Part shown: positions 34,922-45,074 of the stretch, piece after piece
Numbering within the stretch: position 1 is the stretch's first letter
Layout: each line of letters begins with the position of its first letter
DNA from: an uncultured Candidatus Nemicrothrix sp.
Lineage (GTDB): Bacteria > Actinomycetota > Acidimicrobiia > Acidimicrobiales > MedAcidi-G1
Length of the DNA: 64,000 nt
NCBI GenBank assembly: GCA_913055915.1
Contig: CAJXKL010000001.1
Location: 138,399-202,398, forward strand
Direction: 5' to 3'
Translations under genes and position numbers: made by a program
The notes under the pieces: generated by a model
The model's input: only the letters and a program-made list of their open reading frames with translations
The model's database searches: none
Told to the model about the DNA's origin: nothing

Positions 34922-35710
34922 TCAGAAAACAGCGTCGAGAGCTTCCCGAAACTCTGACGCCAGGGCCGCAACCCCATCGGGCCCGGCCGAGTCGAGCATC
35001 CGTTGGACGACTGCGGACCCGACCACCACACCGTCGCCGTGAGCGCTCACCTCAACTGCCTGTTCTGCGGTCCCGACCCCCACGCCGACCAACACGGGTC
35101 GGTCGGTTACCTCCTTGAGGCGGTCAGCGATCGTGGACGCACTTGAGGCCAACGCAGAGCGCACCCCTGTCACCCCCAGAAGCCCGACTCCGTACACAAA
35201 GCCCCGTGACCTCTCACAAATGATTGGCAGCCGTTCATCGGGGGTGGTGGGTGCAGCCAACAGGATGGTCTCAACTCCGCTGGCGTCGGCTGCCAGTGCC
35301 CATGGGCCGGTCTCTTCAAGCGGCAGATCGGGAAGGATGCAGCCCGATACGCCGGAATCGGCAAGTGTCGCAGCGAACCTGTCGAGGCCCATCCGGAAGG
35401 CGATGTTGTAGTAGGTCATGACCACCAGTGGCACCCCGACGTCAAGGCCTCTCAGGGCGTCGAGGATGCCAGGTGGGGTGGCTCCAGTCCCAAGAGCCCG
35501 ATCGTTGGCTGCCTGGATCGTCGGCCCGTCCATCACCGGATCCGAGAACGGAATTCCGACCTCGATCACGTCAACTCCGGCCCCTGCCACTGCCTGGATG
35601 GTAGATGTCCAGTCTCCACCGAGGCCACCGGTTACATAGGGCACCAGGCACTTTCCGCCTCCGTCCCGGCGCGCCCGTAGGGCCGTCTCCACTGCTCCAA
35701 TGCCGGTCAC
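34922..35710 (-). CDS. trpA: Tryptophan synthase alpha chain
   Basis: The 262-residue TIM barrel has P-Y-V-T-G-G near residue 24 and the active-site D in [11 protein letters not shown]. Catalytic E is in I-E-V-G-I-P. The C-terminal V-G-V-G-V-G-T and V-V-V-G-S-A segments bind phosphate. It splits indole-glycerol phosphate to indole and glyceraldehyde 3-phosphate. The GTG at 35710 overlaps the trpB stop as GTGA; the longer open frame is not used. Confidence 0.94.
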   Translation of the reverse strand: MTGIGAVETALRARRDGGGKCLVPYVTGGLGGDWTSTIQAVAGAGVDVIEVGIPFSDPVMDGPTIQAANDRALGTGATPPGILDALRGLDVGVPLVVMTYYNIAFRMGLDRFAATLADSGVSGCILPDLPLEETGPWALAADASGVETILLAAPTTPDERLPIICERSRGFVYGVGLLGVTGVRSALASSASTIADRLKEVTDRPVLVGVGVGTAEQAVEVSAHGDGVVVGSAVVQRMLDSAGPDGVAALASEFREALDAVF

Positions 35711-36861
35711 GAGAGGAGTTCCATCATCTGACCGACGTCCTTGTCTCCACGACCGGAGAGGTTCAATAGGACCGTACGGCCTACCAGCGCCCCCCTCTCG
35801 CGGGATACCCACGCCAGCGCGTGTGCAGGCTCGAGGGCGGGAATGATGCCCTCGGTCCTGCTGAGCAGTTGGAAGGCCTCTATGACCTCATCGTCATTCA
35901 CCGATTCATAGCGGGCGCGACCCGTGGCGGCCAGGAAGCTGTGTTCGGGACCGACCCCCGGATAGTCGAGGCCGGCGCTGATGGACTCGGCCTCGAGCAC
36001 CTGACCGAACTCATCCTGCATGAGGTAGGAGGCCGACCCGTGCACCACCCCTGGCACACCCCGCCCGACTGCGGCACCACCGGCCGGCTCAACGCCAACA
36101 AGTTCGGCAGTGGAGTCGGCGAAGCCGGAGAAGAGACCTATGGCATTGGAGCCACCGCCGACGCTTGCGCAGACCACATCGGGCACTCCGCCGATGATCT
36201 CCTGGCACTGATGGCGGGCCTCGGTGCCTATCACCTCCTGGAAGGTTCTGACCATGAACGGGTACGGGTGTGGGCCCATCACCGAACCGAGGCAGTAGTA
36301 GGCGGTCTCGACGGTTGCCACCCAGTCCCGCATCGCCTCGTTGATGGCGTCCTTCAGGGTGCGGCTGCCAGACATCGCCGTCAGCACCTCGGCACCGAGG
36401 AGCCGCATTCGGAACACGTTCAACTCCTGGCGCCGGACATCGACCTCGCCCATGTAGACCCGACACTCCATTCCGAGAAGGGCTGCAGCCGTGGCAGTCG
36501 CCACCCCGTGCTGTCCGGCGCCGGTCTCGGCCAGAAGTCGCTTCCGGCCCATCCTCCGGGCCAGCAGAGCCTGCCCCAGGACGTTGTTGATCTTGTGGGA
36601 GCCGGTGTGGTTGAGGTCCTCCCGCTTCAGAAGAAGGCGAAGGCCGAGCTCTCCAGACAGGGTCGGGCACTCGGTCACGGGAGAAGGGCGCCCGGCATAG
36701 TTGATGAGGAGGCCGTCCAGTTCAGCTCTGAAGGCCGGATCGGCCCAGGCTTCGCTGAATGCCTCTTCGAGTTCCTGACAGGCGGGGACGAGGGTCTCGG
36801 GTACGAAGCGTCCGCCGAAGTCACCGAATCGACCCTCGGGCGTGGGGTCTGCAAGCGTCAT
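35707..36861 (-). CDS. trpB: Tryptophan synthase beta chain
   Basis: The 384-residue PLP enzyme has the lysine in H-T-G-S-H-K-I-N, the E-T-G-A-G-Q-H-G indole-site loop, and the G-G-G-S-N-A phosphate-binding loop. It makes tryptophan from indole and serine. ATG overlaps the trpF stop by 4 bp, and its stop overlaps trpA, so trpFBA is tightly coupled. Confidence 0.97.
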   Translation of the reverse strand: MTLADPTPEGRFGDFGGRFVPETLVPACQELEEAFSEAWADPAFRAELDGLLINYAGRPSPVTECPTLSGELGLRLLLKREDLNHTGSHKINNVLGQALLARRMGRKRLLAETGAGQHGVATATAAALLGMECRVYMGEVDVRRQELNVFRMRLLGAEVLTAMSGSRTLKDAINEAMRDWVATVETAYYCLGSVMGPHPYPFMVRTFQEVIGTEARHQCQEIIGGVPDVVCASVGGGSNAIGLFSGFADSTAELVGVEPAGGAAVGRGVPGVVHGSASYLMQDEFGQVLEAESISAGLDYPGVGPEHSFLAATGRARYESVNDDEVIEAFQLLSRTEGIIPALEPAHALAWVSRERGALVGRTVLLNLSGRGDKDVGQMMELLS

Positions 36862-37520
36862 TCCTCGGCCTCCCAGTCGAACGGTCGTGAACTCTGGCTC
36901 TTATAGGGGGCCGCCACGGGCCTTGCGGACCTGGCCGCCTCGACAAATGCCCGGAGCAGCCTCGGATCCTTTCGGCCCGGTGTGCTCTCCACGCCACTGG
37001 ACACATCGACTCCGTAGGGGCCAACACGCTCGACGGCCGAAGTCACATTTGTAGGGTCCAGGCCTCCCGCAAGAATCATCTTCCTGTTGTCGGGGGCACC
37101 TTCGGCGAGGGACCAGTCGAACACCTCGCCGGATCCCGGGACTGGCGAGTCCAGGAGCAGCAGGTCGGCTCCGAATTCATCAAAATAATCAAGATCTGGC
37201 GATCCGACTGCCAACGCCCTGATCGTCACCGGAATCCGTTCGGAGATCCACCGACAGTCCTCTGGGGTCTCATTACCGTGCAACTGCGCTGCACGGAGAC
37301 CGATCTCGTTCACCACCTCGACGACCCGCCTGGCACTCTCATTGCGGAAGACGCCCACCGTCATCATGTCAGCTGGGAGTTGCCTGACGATGTCCCGCAC
37401 TATCGGCACCGCGACCTGGCGGCTCGACGGAGCGAACACGAAGCCGACGGCGTCAGCGCCGAGGGCAGTGGCGAGGAGGGCGTCCTCCTCGCGTGTGATG
37501 CCGCATACCTTCACGAACAT
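36858..37520 (-). CDS. trpF: Phosphoribosylanthranilate isomerase
   Basis: The 220-residue barrel starts M-F-V-K-V-C-G-I-T with the catalytic cysteine. It has the L-L-L-D-S catalytic aspartate and the C-terminal D-V-S-S-G-V-E motif. Many actinobacteria lack TrpF and use bifunctional PriA instead; here both TrpF and a separate HisA exist. It ends with a short charged tail after P-Y-K-S. Confidence 0.93.
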   Translation of the reverse strand: MFVKVCGITREEDALLATALGADAVGFVFAPSSRQVAVPIVRDIVRQLPADMMTVGVFRNESARRVVEVVNEIGLRAAQLHGNETPEDCRWISERIPVTIRALAVGSPDLDYFDEFGADLLLLDSPVPGSGEVFDWSLAEGAPDNRKMILAGGLDPTNVTSAVERVGPYGVDVSSGVESTPGRKDPRLLRAFVEAARSARPVAAPYKSQSSRPFDWEAEE

Positions 37521-37529
37521 GGCGTGACG

Positions 37530-38411
37530 CTACCCCGACCTGGTCCCGGAGGACCCTGCGGCCACCAGGGCTGCCACAGCCGTTCTTCTGTCTCCGGAAG
37601 TTACGAGTGACTCCCCCACCAGAACGGCCCGAAATCCAGCCTCGTATAGGGCTCCTGCGTCTTCAGGTCCTCTGATACCCGACTCCGCGACGCGCACCAC
37701 ACCGGTAGGGATGGATGCTCCCACTCGGCGCGCCCGGCCCGGGTCGACCTCAAAGGTGAGCAGGTCACGCTGGTTGACGCCAACCAAATCAGCTCCTGAA
37801 ACGAGTACACGCTCAAGTTCTGTCTCGTCGTGCACTTCGGCTAGAGCATCCAGCCCAAGCTCAGATGCCAACACCAAGAAGTCGGCCAACTCGGCGTCCT
37901 CGAGGGCTGCTGCAATGAGAAGCACTGCATCGGCTCCCATCAGGGCTGCATCACATATATCCCGCGCATCCACTGTGAAATCCTTACGTAGCACCGGAAC
38001 CGTGACTGACTTGCATGCCATACCGAGATCGGCGGCACTGCCACCAAAGTACTCGTTGTCTGTTAGTACCGAGAGACACGTAGCACCACCGGCCACGTAG
38101 TCGATTGCGGTTTCAATAGGATCGAGATCGACCGCCAGATCGCCCCTTGATGGTGACCTCCGTTTGACCTCTGCGATCACCGCCACCCGGCCCTCTTCAA
38201 CCGATTCGATTGCTGCACGAAACCCGCGTGGTTCAGAAAATGTCATTGCTTTTTCAATCAGGAGATCTAACGACCGCCTGTCATCAGCAGCTATAGCACG
38301 ATGGTGTTCGAGAATCCGCTCCAGATAGTTAGCCACATCACAGAGGCTAACCAGCGCTCGAAGGTGGGCACCGGCCATTTCGTACTGGACACGGATCTCT
38401 AACCTTTTCAT
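37530..38411 (-). CDS. trpC: Indole-3-glycerol phosphate synthase
   Basis: The 293-residue protein has the conserved E-V-K-R-R-S-P-S-R-G catalytic lysine segment, V-L-R-K-D-F, L-A-E-V-H-D-E, and G-V-N-Q-R-D-L, plus the C-terminal G-E-S-L-V. The N-terminus is uncertain. ATG at 38411 gives about 30 residues before the usual start-like Y-L-E-R-I-L; no strong ribosome-binding site marks it. It heads trpCFBA and is divergent from the response regulator, 63 bp away. trpD and trpG are not in the window. Confidence 0.93.
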   Translation of the reverse strand: MKRLEIRVQYEMAGAHLRALVSLCDVANYLERILEHHRAIAADDRRSLDLLIEKAMTFSEPRGFRAAIESVEEGRVAVIAEVKRRSPSRGDLAVDLDPIETAIDYVAGGATCLSVLTDNEYFGGSAADLGMACKSVTVPVLRKDFTVDARDICDAALMGADAVLLIAAALEDAELADFLVLASELGLDALAEVHDETELERVLVSGADLVGVNQRDLLTFEVDPGRARRVGASIPTGVVRVAESGIRGPEDAGALYEAGFRAVLVGESLVTSGDRRTAVAALVAAGSSGTRSG

Positions 38412-38474
38412 CACATCGGCCCGACATCATCAGCACAGGGTCACATATCGTCAAGATGGCAGCATGGAGAAGTT

Positions 38475-39152
38475 ATGTCCGAAAAGACAGTGATCGTAGT
38501 CGTTGAGGATGATCCGAACATTGCCGATCTCGTGGACATGTACTTGCGAGGTGACGACCATCGCGTTTATCAGGCTTCCACGGGCGAAAAAGCACTTGAC
38601 ATAATCGGGCAACGCTCCCCGGACCTCGTTATCTTGGACATCGGCCTTCCAGGACACATTGACGGGTTCGAGTGTTGTCGCAGGATCCGAGCCAGTTCTG
38701 ATGTACCAGTGATCATGTTGACCGCTCGCGACGACGAAATCGATCGGGTTGTCGGCTTTGAGTTGGGTGCCGACGACTATGTCACGAAACCATTCAGCCC
38801 AAGAGAACTGGCCGCACGGGTCAAGGCGGTCCTGAGGCGATCACGAACTTCTCATGATTCCACCAGTTCAGTCCATGAGTTTGGAAAAGTCGTGATTGAC
38901 TCGAGTCGCCGTGAGGCACTCGTCGGCGGTGATCCGACTCCCCTTACAGCCCAAGAGTTCTCCCTTCTCTTGTTCCTCATCGAGAACTGTGGGTTCGCAC
39001 TAAGCCGACGGCAGATCCTTGACGGAGCTTGGGAGGCCGACTGGGTTGGAGACGAACGCACTGTCGACGTCCATGTGCGTCAACTCCGACGCAAATTGGG
39101 ACCTGACCTTCCACTCTCCACAGTTTCCGGTACCGGTTACCGGCTGGGGTGA
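38475..39152 (+). CDS. OmpR/PhoB-family response regulator
   Basis: The 225-residue protein has a receiver domain with E-D-D near residue 11, phosphoacceptor D55 in I-L-D-I-G-L-P, and K-P-F. A C-terminal winged-helix domain has R-T-V-D-V-H-V-R-Q-L-R-R-K and V-S-G-T-G-Y-R-L. The ATG has GGAG upstream. It is followed by its kinase 10 bp later. Target genes are unknown. It interrupts the trp/his block on the opposite strand. Confidence 0.93.
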   Translation: MSEKTVIVVVEDDPNIADLVDMYLRGDDHRVYQASTGEKALDIIGQRSPDLVILDIGLPGHIDGFECCRRIRASSDVPVIMLTARDDEIDRVVGFELGADDYVTKPFSPRELAARVKAVLRRSRTSHDSTSSVHEFGKVVIDSSRREALVGGDPTPLTAQEFSLLLFLIENCGFALSRRQILDGAWEADWVGDERTVDVHVRQLRRKLGPDLPLSTVSGTGYRLG

Positions 39153-39162
39153 GGACAACCTG

Positions 39163-40545
39163 ATGAGAAGGCGTCTTCTCACGGCTCTAGTTGGAGTAGT
39201 TTCAGCAGCTCTATTGGTGGTCGGCATCTTTACGGTGGTCCTCGTCAGGCTGGCTGCCTTTGATACCACTGTCGAGCACCTCGAAAAGAGTGCCACGACC
39301 CTTGCTGCGGTCTTCGGGGAAACCATCACCGCCGATCGCCAAAGAACGCTCCCGAACCAAAATATGCAGAAACTTAGGCGTGCAATGGATGTCGAAAACA
39401 TCGGTGTGCTACTGATATGGCCTCAACCCACTATGCCGCCTGGAGTTCTAGCTGCCCTGCCGGAGGGTCTGACTTTCGCAGACCTTAATCCTGAACTCCT
39501 GATTTCCACGGGCACGAGTAGCGGTAGCGTCGGAGACAACAACGCTTGGGCCGCTGCCGCCGTGAGCACGGATGTGCGCGGCCCCTCCGTAACCGTCATC
39601 GTGGTCGTAAGTAGCGCTCTATCCGCCCATATCGGCCCTTCTGGCCAATGGTTCTTGGTCGCTGCAGTAGTGACCATCGCCGGTGTTGTAGTCGTGGCGC
39701 TTCGCCTAAGTCGCAACTTAGCCAAACCGCTTGTTGAAGTCGCTGAAGCGACCCATCGCATTGCAGACGGTGACCTGCAAACCCGCCTACCAGCACCTTC
39801 ACGAGAGACTCCTGACGAAATCGCAGAACTGGTCAGGGCCGTCAATGCCATGGCTGAGAGTCTTGAGCGGTCAAGGGGCCTTGAACGCCAGTTCCTCCTC
39901 TCCGTATCCCATGACCTCCGAACTCCAATGACTTCAATCCAGGGCTACGCCGAGGCCCTCAGCGATGGCACCATCGATGATGCCCAGCGGGCGGGTGACG
40001 TTATCTTGGGTGAAGCCCGTCGCCTGGATCGCCTCATCCATGACCTCCTGGACCTGGCCCGCTTGGACTCGAGGCGGTTCAAGTTGGACCTACACTCAGC
40101 TGATGTCGGGGTGGCAACGGAACGAACTGTTAGCGCATTCCGACCAGTTGCCTCAGACGCAGAAGTGGATCTGCAGGTGTCCATTCCGCCGGGCACTGCG
40201 CTGGCACGAATTGACACGGACCGATGGGGTCAGATTGTCGGGAACCTGATTGAAAACGCTTTGCGTCATGCGTCAGGGCACATCGCCATCGAGGTGTCGA
40301 AAACCCCTGGCCATGTCCACATGAGCGTTTCCGATGATGGTCCCGGAATTGCGGCCGAAGACCTCCCACACGTGTTTGAACGCCTCTATGTGTCCAAAGG
40401 GAGGCCCGCTGGCCAGGAGTCGGGCTCCGGACTGGGTCTAGCCATCGTCAGGGAGTTGGTTCATGCAATGGGTGGCACCGTGTCAGCAGAGTCTGTCGTA
40501 GGCGAAGCCACCAAGCTGACGATCACCGTTCCGGCCTTGTCATGA
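39163..40545 (+). CDS. Two-component sensor histidine kinase
   Basis: The 460-residue membrane kinase has TM1 at about residues 5-28, an extracytoplasmic sensor of about 130 residues, TM2 (V-A-A-V-V-T-I-A-G-V-V), and a HAMP linker. HisKA has the phosphorylated histidine near residue 249 in S-H-D-L-R-T-P. HATPase_c has N-L-I-E-N-A and G-S-G-L-G-L. The ATG at 39163 is placed 10 bp after the regulator stop, with GAGGA upstream. The signal is unknown. Confidence 0.92.
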   Translation: MRRRLLTALVGVVSAALLVVGIFTVVLVRLAAFDTTVEHLEKSATTLAAVFGETITADRQRTLPNQNMQKLRRAMDVENIGVLLIWPQPTMPPGVLAALPEGLTFADLNPELLISTGTSSGSVGDNNAWAAAAVSTDVRGPSVTVIVVVSSALSAHIGPSGQWFLVAAVVTIAGVVVVALRLSRNLAKPLVEVAEATHRIADGDLQTRLPAPSRETPDEIAELVRAVNAMAESLERSRGLERQFLLSVSHDLRTPMTSIQGYAEALSDGTIDDAQRAGDVILGEARRLDRLIHDLLDLARLDSRRFKLDLHSADVGVATERTVSAFRPVASDAEVDLQVSIPPGTALARIDTDRWGQIVGNLIENALRHASGHIAIEVSKTPGHVHMSVSDDGPGIAAEDLPHVFERLYVSKGRPAGQESGSGLGLAIVRELVHAMGGTVSAESVVGEATKLTITVPALS

Positions 40546-40566
40546 CCTTTGCGTAGGCTTCACGAT

Positions 40567-42078
40567 TCAACTGGCCCTTGAGCGCTCAAAGGTCATTCTG
40601 CGAGCCGCTGGAATCGCCACGAGCAACGCACGCGCCTTGCTACAGCATTCCTCGTACTCGGAGTCGGGCTGGCTGTCAGCAACAATTCCGGCACCGGCCT
40701 GTACCGAAGCAACCCCATCCTTTATCAGCATCGTGCGAATCGCTATAGCCGTGTCGATGTTGCCCGAAAAGTCGAAGTAGCCGATCACACCCGCATAGGG
40801 CCCGCGCTTCACCGGTTCCAACTGGTCGATGATCTCCATCGCCCTCACCTTGGGGGCTCCCGAGACCGTGCCTGCGGGAAGGGTCGCCCGTAGCACGTCG
40901 ATCGGGCTGCAGCCGTCGGCCAGGTCACCGGCGACCTGACTGGTCAGGTGCATCACGTGGCTGTACCGCTCGAGGGCCATCATCTCCTCGACCTCCTCGG
41001 AGCCGAACTTCACCACCCGACCGACGTCGTTTCGGGCAAGGTCCACGAGCATCACGTGTTCTGCCCGTTCCTTTGGATCCTCGACTAGTTCAGCTGCCAT
41101 CTGCCGATCGTCGGCCTCGGAACTGCCTCGACGCCTGGTGCCCGCTATGGGCCGCGAGATGACACGCCCGTCAAGGAGTTGGACCATCGGTTCCGGCGAG
41201 GAACCCACGACAGTCATGTCCGGGTAGCGGAGGAAGTACATGTAGGGGCTGGGGTTGATCTGTCGCAGGACCCTGTACACGTCGAAGGGCTCAGCGTCGA
41301 GTTCGACGTCGAAACGCTGGGACAGCACCACCTGGAAGATGTCGCCAGCAAGGATGTGTTCCCTGGCTGTCTCCACGGCAAGGCAGTAGTCGTCTCGGCT
41401 CATGGACGAGGTGGTCGCGGGGGCCTCGTCGGCCTGGCCCGGAGGCATCATCAGCGGCTCATCCAACGGGGCGGCGCCGGCCGCTGCAAGGCGGTCGAGG
41501 CGATCCTGGGCCTCGGTGTAGAGCAGGTCTAGGTTGGTTTCGTCGACGGCGTCGGGAACCACCACGTTGGCAATGAGAACCGCCCTCTGCCTCCAGTGGT
41601 CTATTGCGACCAGGTCACCTATGACAGACATCACGCCATCGGGAAAGCCACGGTCGTCGGGGGGCATGTCTGGAAGGTGCTCGACCTCGCGCACGACGTC
41701 ATAGCCAAGAAAGCCCATCAGGCCCCCATGGAGGGGGGGCAGACCCACGATGTCGGGCGACCTGAAGTGTTCAAGGAGGCCCTGGAGCGCCACCAGGATG
41801 CCGTCGTCAGTGCCCACACCGGCAGGAAGCACCCCCTGTGCGGTGAGGGAGCCACCTGACAGGGTGAGGGTCAGGGAGGGGTTGAGGCCGATGAACGACC
41901 AGCGGCCCCAGGATTCACCCCTGTCAACGCTCTCGAGCAGAAACCCATTGCCGTCTCCGACGCAGCGCGTGAAGAGGGCCACCGGCGTGGTCAGATCGGC
42001 GAGGAGTTCGCGCCAGACGGGTACAACGCTGTGAGAGGCGGCCAGCCGACCGAACTCCTCCCTGCCCGGACCGTCCAC
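40567..42078 (-). CDS. trpE: Anthranilate synthase component I
   Basis: The 503-residue protein has the chorismate-binding C-terminal domain with I-F-Q-V-V-L-S-Q-R-F, S-P-E-P-M, I-A-G-T-R-R-R-G, and G-A-P-K-V-R-A-M. G-Q-A-D and the N-terminal L-L-E-S-V fit feedback-sensitive TrpE. The GTG at 42078, four bases after the hisI stop, gives the usual N-terminus; the long open frame upstream overlaps hisI and is not used. It makes anthranilate from chorismate with a TrpG glutaminase not seen here. It is co-transcribed with the his genes. Confidence 0.94.
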   Translation of the reverse strand: MDGPGREEFGRLAASHSVVPVWRELLADLTTPVALFTRCVGDGNGFLLESVDRGESWGRWSFIGLNPSLTLTLSGGSLTAQGVLPAGVGTDDGILVALQGLLEHFRSPDIVGLPPLHGGLMGFLGYDVVREVEHLPDMPPDDRGFPDGVMSVIGDLVAIDHWRQRAVLIANVVVPDAVDETNLDLLYTEAQDRLDRLAAAGAAPLDEPLMMPPGQADEAPATTSSMSRDDYCLAVETAREHILAGDIFQVVLSQRFDVELDAEPFDVYRVLRQINPSPYMYFLRYPDMTVVGSSPEPMVQLLDGRVISRPIAGTRRRGSSEADDRQMAAELVEDPKERAEHVMLVDLARNDVGRVVKFGSEEVEEMMALERYSHVMHLTSQVAGDLADGCSPIDVLRATLPAGTVSGAPKVRAMEIIDQLEPVKRGPYAGVIGYFDFSGNIDTAIAIRTMLIKDGVASVQAGAGIVADSQPDSEYEECCSKARALLVAIPAARRMTFERSRAS

Positions 42079-42082
42079 GGGA

Positions 42083-42463
42083 TCAGGTTCCGTCGGCGCC
42101 GAAGGGGCTGAAGAAGCAGGTGTATTCCCCAGTGTGGCATGCACCGTTTCCCTCCTGGTCGACCACAAACAGGAGCGTGTCGCCGTCGCAGTCGAAGTAA
42201 GCCTCGCGCACGTACTGCCGGTCACCCGAGGTCTCCCCCTTGCACCAGTACTCCTGGCGACTACGGCTCCAGAACCAGGTTCGTCCGGTCTCAAGCGTCT
42301 GGGCTAGAGAATCGGCGTTCATCCAGGCCATCATCAGAACCCGGCCGGTGTCGGCCTCCTGGACTATTGCGGGCACGAGGCCGTCATCGTTGTATGTGAC
42401 GGCAGCCAGTTGCTCTGCTGAAGCTGAAATTGGCCCGCCGAATCGGGTGGTGGGGTCGGTCAT
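42083..42463 (-). CDS. hisI: Phosphoribosyl-AMP cyclohydrolase
   Basis: The 126-residue protein has the zinc/magnesium motif [13 protein letters not shown], and C-H-T-G-E-Y-T-C. It performs the third step of histidine synthesis. The HisE domain is absent, so it is a stand-alone HisI. It lies between the GroES-like gene and trpE. Confidence 0.95.
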   Translation of the reverse strand: MTDPTTRFGGPISASAEQLAAVTYNDDGLVPAIVQEADTGRVLMMAWMNADSLAQTLETGRTWFWSRSRQEYWCKGETSGDRQYVREAYFDCDGDTLLFVVDQEGNGACHTGEYTCFFSPFGADGT

Positions 42464-42532
42464 TGCCTCAGCCTACGGTCACCCCGATGCCACGCGAAGT
42501 GCATTTGGTGGACCCACCGGTGTACCGGTTGT

Positions 42533-42922
42533 TCAGAGGTAGAGGCCAGTGCTTCCCTCTTCGAGTCGCTGGGCTGCCACGGCGTGGATATCGCGTTCCC
42601 GCACGATGATGTAGTCCATGCCACGTACTTCAACCTCGTAGCGGTCCTCGGGGTTGAACAACACCTGGTCGCCGACCTCCATGGCCCTGACATTGGGCCC
42701 GGTTGCGATCACCTCGGCCCATGCCAGGCGCTTGCCCATCTGCGCGGTCGCAGGAATGAGGATTCCCCCCGTCGAACGCCTTTCACCCTCAGCTCCGTCG
42801 ATGCCGACCAGTATCCGGTCATTGAGCATCTTGATGGGTAGTCCTTCGGCGTCAGATGGGCCCGGAACCGCTGCTATCGCTGGTTTGTCCACCTGGGGAA
42901 CGGTACCCAGTTGGGCGGCCAT
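42533..42922 (-). CDS. GroES-like co-chaperonin paralogue
   Basis: The 129-residue protein has a GroES fold from about residue 30: P-I-K-M-L-N-D-R-I-L-V, then I-P-A-T-A-Q-M-G-K-R, V-G-D-Q-V-L-F-N, and M-D-Y-I-I-V-R-E-R-D-I. The T-G-G-I-L-I mobile-loop segment is present. An N-terminal extension of about 30 residues, rich in V, P and A, precedes the fold. No groEL is near. It sits 12 bp after hisF. GroES paralogues in this position are not part of histidine synthesis, so co-expression is the only link seen. Confidence 0.75.
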   Translation of the reverse strand: MAAQLGTVPQVDKPAIAAVPGPSDAEGLPIKMLNDRILVGIDGAEGERRSTGGILIPATAQMGKRLAWAEVIATGPNVRAMEVGDQVLFNPEDRYEVEVRGMDYIIVRERDIHAVAAQRLEEGSTGLYL

Positions 42923-42934
42923 TGGGTGACGCCC

Positions 42935-43708
42935 TCAGGAACCGGCTGGTCGGACGGCAACCCCCGCTGCCGCCATGTGTGCCTTTGCCTCGCCGATCGT
43001 GTGCTCTCCGAAATGGAATATGGACGCTGCGAGCACTGCATCGGCCTGGCCCTCCACAGCTCCCTCGACAAGGTGATCGAGGCCTCCCACCCCTCCGCTG
43101 GCAATCAGGGGAACGCTGACCGCTCCACCGACCGCCAGAAGCATCGGAATGTCGAACCCATCACGTGTGCCGTCGCTGTCCATGGAGGTCAGCAGGATCT
43201 CACCTGCTCCCAGGTGATCAGCCCTGGCGGCCCATTTGACGGCATCAAAGCCGGTTGGAGTCCTGCCGCCGTGAATGAACACCTCAAAGCCGCTCTCGAC
43301 CTCGCTGTTTCGGCGACCGTCAACAGCCACCACTACACACTGCTCACCGAATTCAACAGCCAGTTCAGCTATCAGGTCCGGCCTCTCGACGGCTGCCGTG
43401 TTGACAGAGACCTTGTCGGCTCCTGCACGCAGGATGGCTCGGGCATCCTCGACGCTGCGGATCCCGCCCCCGACAGTGAACGGGATGAACACCTCTTCGG
43501 CGGTGTGGCGCACCATGTCGATGGTGGTCTCCCGGGAGTCCGACGAGGCCGTTATGTCAAGGAAAACCAGCTCGTCCGCGCCCTCCTCGTCATAGCGCCG
43601 AGCCAACTCGACCGGGTCGCCCGCATCACGCAGGTCGACGAAATTGACACCCTTCACCACCCGACCACCATCTACGTCTAGGCATGGGATGATCCTCACG
43701 GTCCTCAT
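42935..43708 (-). CDS. hisF: Imidazole glycerol phosphate synthase subunit HisF
   Basis: The 257-residue barrel starts [17 protein letters not shown] and has the catalytic aspartates D-V-D-G (residue ~11) and D-S-D-G-T. The P-F-T-V-G-G-G-I-R motif binds phosphate. With HisH it forms imidazole glycerol phosphate and AICAR. It overlaps hisA by 4 bp. Confidence 0.97.
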   Translation of the reverse strand: MRTVRIIPCLDVDGGRVVKGVNFVDLRDAGDPVELARRYDEEGADELVFLDITASSDSRETTIDMVRHTAEEVFIPFTVGGGIRSVEDARAILRAGADKVSVNTAAVERPDLIAELAVEFGEQCVVVAVDGRRNSEVESGFEVFIHGGRTPTGFDAVKWAARADHLGAGEILLTSMDSDGTRDGFDIPMLLAVGGAVSVPLIASGGVGGLDHLVEGAVEGQADAVLAASIFHFGEHTIGEAKAHMAAAGVAVRPAGS

Positions 43709-44439
43709 ACCTGCTCCATCATCCTGACGGCCTCTTCGAGGTCCACCGTTCCCTCGTACAGGGCCCTTCCGAGGATGATCCCCCCGACACCGCGACCACC
43801 TTCGACCAGGTCGACAAGTGATACCAGGTCATGGAGTTGGCCAACCCCACCAGATGCGATCACCTCAATGTCCGTGGCCCCCAGCGCGGCCCGCAGGAGG
43901 TCGGTGTCGGGGCCCTCGAGGGTGCCATCACGCTGGATCTGGGTAACGACGAAAGCATCAACTGAAACCGGATCAAACAGCCCGATTGCGTCAGCAAGGG
44001 TCAGGTCGCTCACCTGTGTCCAGCCACGTAAGGCAACCTCTTCGCCCCTGACGTCGATCCCGATCGCCACGGAACCCAGGTCGGCGACCTGACCGACGAG
44101 AGCCGGGTCCTCCAGGGCGGCAGTTCCCATCACGACACGCCTGACACCTGCCTCAAAGAGGACCCGGGCGTCTGCAACGGAGCGGACCCCGCCACCAGCC
44201 TGCACGGGTATGTCCAGAGCTGCCGCCACAGCCCCGACAACAGCCCGGTTGGTGGGATCACCTGTGAGAGCTGCGTCCAGGTCGACCACATGCAGCCATT
44301 GTGCGCCAGCAGCCTGGAAGCGGAGGGCCTGTTCAACCGGATCGTCGCCGTAGACGGTCTCACGGGCGAAGTCGCCTTCCAGAAGCCTCACACACTGGCC
44401 ACCCCTAAGGTCCACAGCGGGAAACAGCGCCGGGCCCAT
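43705..44439 (-). CDS. hisA: ProFAR isomerase HisA
   Basis: The 244-residue barrel begins with [13 protein letters not shown] and has the second catalytic aspartate region around T-Q-I-Q-R-D-G-T. The V-Q-A-G-G-G-V-R loop binds one phosphate. It isomerises ProFAR in histidine synthesis. Since trpF is also encoded nearby, it need not have the dual PriA function. ATG overlaps the hisH stop as TGATG. Confidence 0.93.
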   Translation of the reverse strand: MGPALFPAVDLRGGQCVRLLEGDFARETVYGDDPVEQALRFQAAGAQWLHVVDLDAALTGDPTNRAVVGAVAAALDIPVQAGGGVRSVADARVLFEAGVRRVVMGTAALEDPALVGQVADLGSVAIGIDVRGEEVALRGWTQVSDLTLADAIGLFDPVSVDAFVVTQIQRDGTLEGPDTDLLRAALGATDIEVIASGGVGQLHDLVSLVDLVEGGRGVGGIILGRALYEGTVDLEEAVRMMEQV

Positions 44440-45074
44440 CAGGCTCCTCCTGGCAGCGAACCGACGAAGTTGCTGAGGACCTTCAGCCCAGTTCCTCCGG
44501 ACTTCTCAGGGTGGAACTGCACCCCCCAGAGGTTGCCTCGTCGCACCGCCGCGCACAGGGTCGTGCCGTAGTCACAGGTGGCAACCGTGGTCGGACCCAC
44601 CGGTGCGGCGTATCCGTGTACGAAGTACATCCAGGCTCCATCCTGCAGGCCCGCGAAGAGAGCTCCGCTGCCTGTCATGTCCAGCCGGTTCCACTGCATC
44701 TGTGGACGCTTCACGTCACCAGCAAGCCGCTCCACACGCCCCTCGATCACACCGAGGCCCTTACTGCCGGGAGACTCGTCACTTGCGTCGAACAGCATCT
44801 GCATACCCACGCAGATTCCAAGGAAGGGCCTGCCGCCAGCGCTGGCATCAGCAGCGGCCTCCCCGGCAATGTCTGTCAGCCCGGACTCGTGCAGGGCCTC
44901 GAGGCAGCGACCGAACGCTCCGACACCGGGTAGGACGATTCCAGCCGCATCGCCCACGAGGCCCCTGTCCGCTGTGAGCCTGGCGTCGGCACCCATCCGC
45001 TGGAGCGCCTTTTGAGCCGACCTGAGGTTGCCGATGCCATAGTCCAGGACGGCGACGAGAGGCCCGTCGGTCAC
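44439..45074 (-). CDS. hisH: Imidazole glycerol phosphate synthase subunit HisH
   Basis: The 211-residue class I glutamine amidotransferase has the nucleophile cysteine in G-I-C-V-G-M-Q, the oxyanion P-G-V-G-A-F segment, and the H-x-E of the triad in F-H-P-E-K-S. It supplies ammonia to HisF. The GTG overlaps hisB by 4 bp. Confidence 0.95.
   Translation of the reverse strand: MTDGPLVAVLDYGIGNLRSAQKALQRMGADARLTADRGLVGDAAGIVLPGVGAFGRCLEALHESGLTDIAGEAAADASAGGRPFLGICVGMQMLFDASDESPGSKGLGVIEGRVERLAGDVKRPQMQWNRLDMTGSGALFAGLQDGAWMYFVHGYAAPVGPTTVATCDYGTTLCAAVRRGNLWGVQFHPEKSGGTGLKVLSNFVGSLPGGA

Noticed and set aside
40567..42294. Longer TrpE of 575 residues
   Set aside because: The extra N-terminal 72 residues lie antisense-free but over hisI in another frame and lack similarity to TrpE; the GTG at 42078 gives the normal length.
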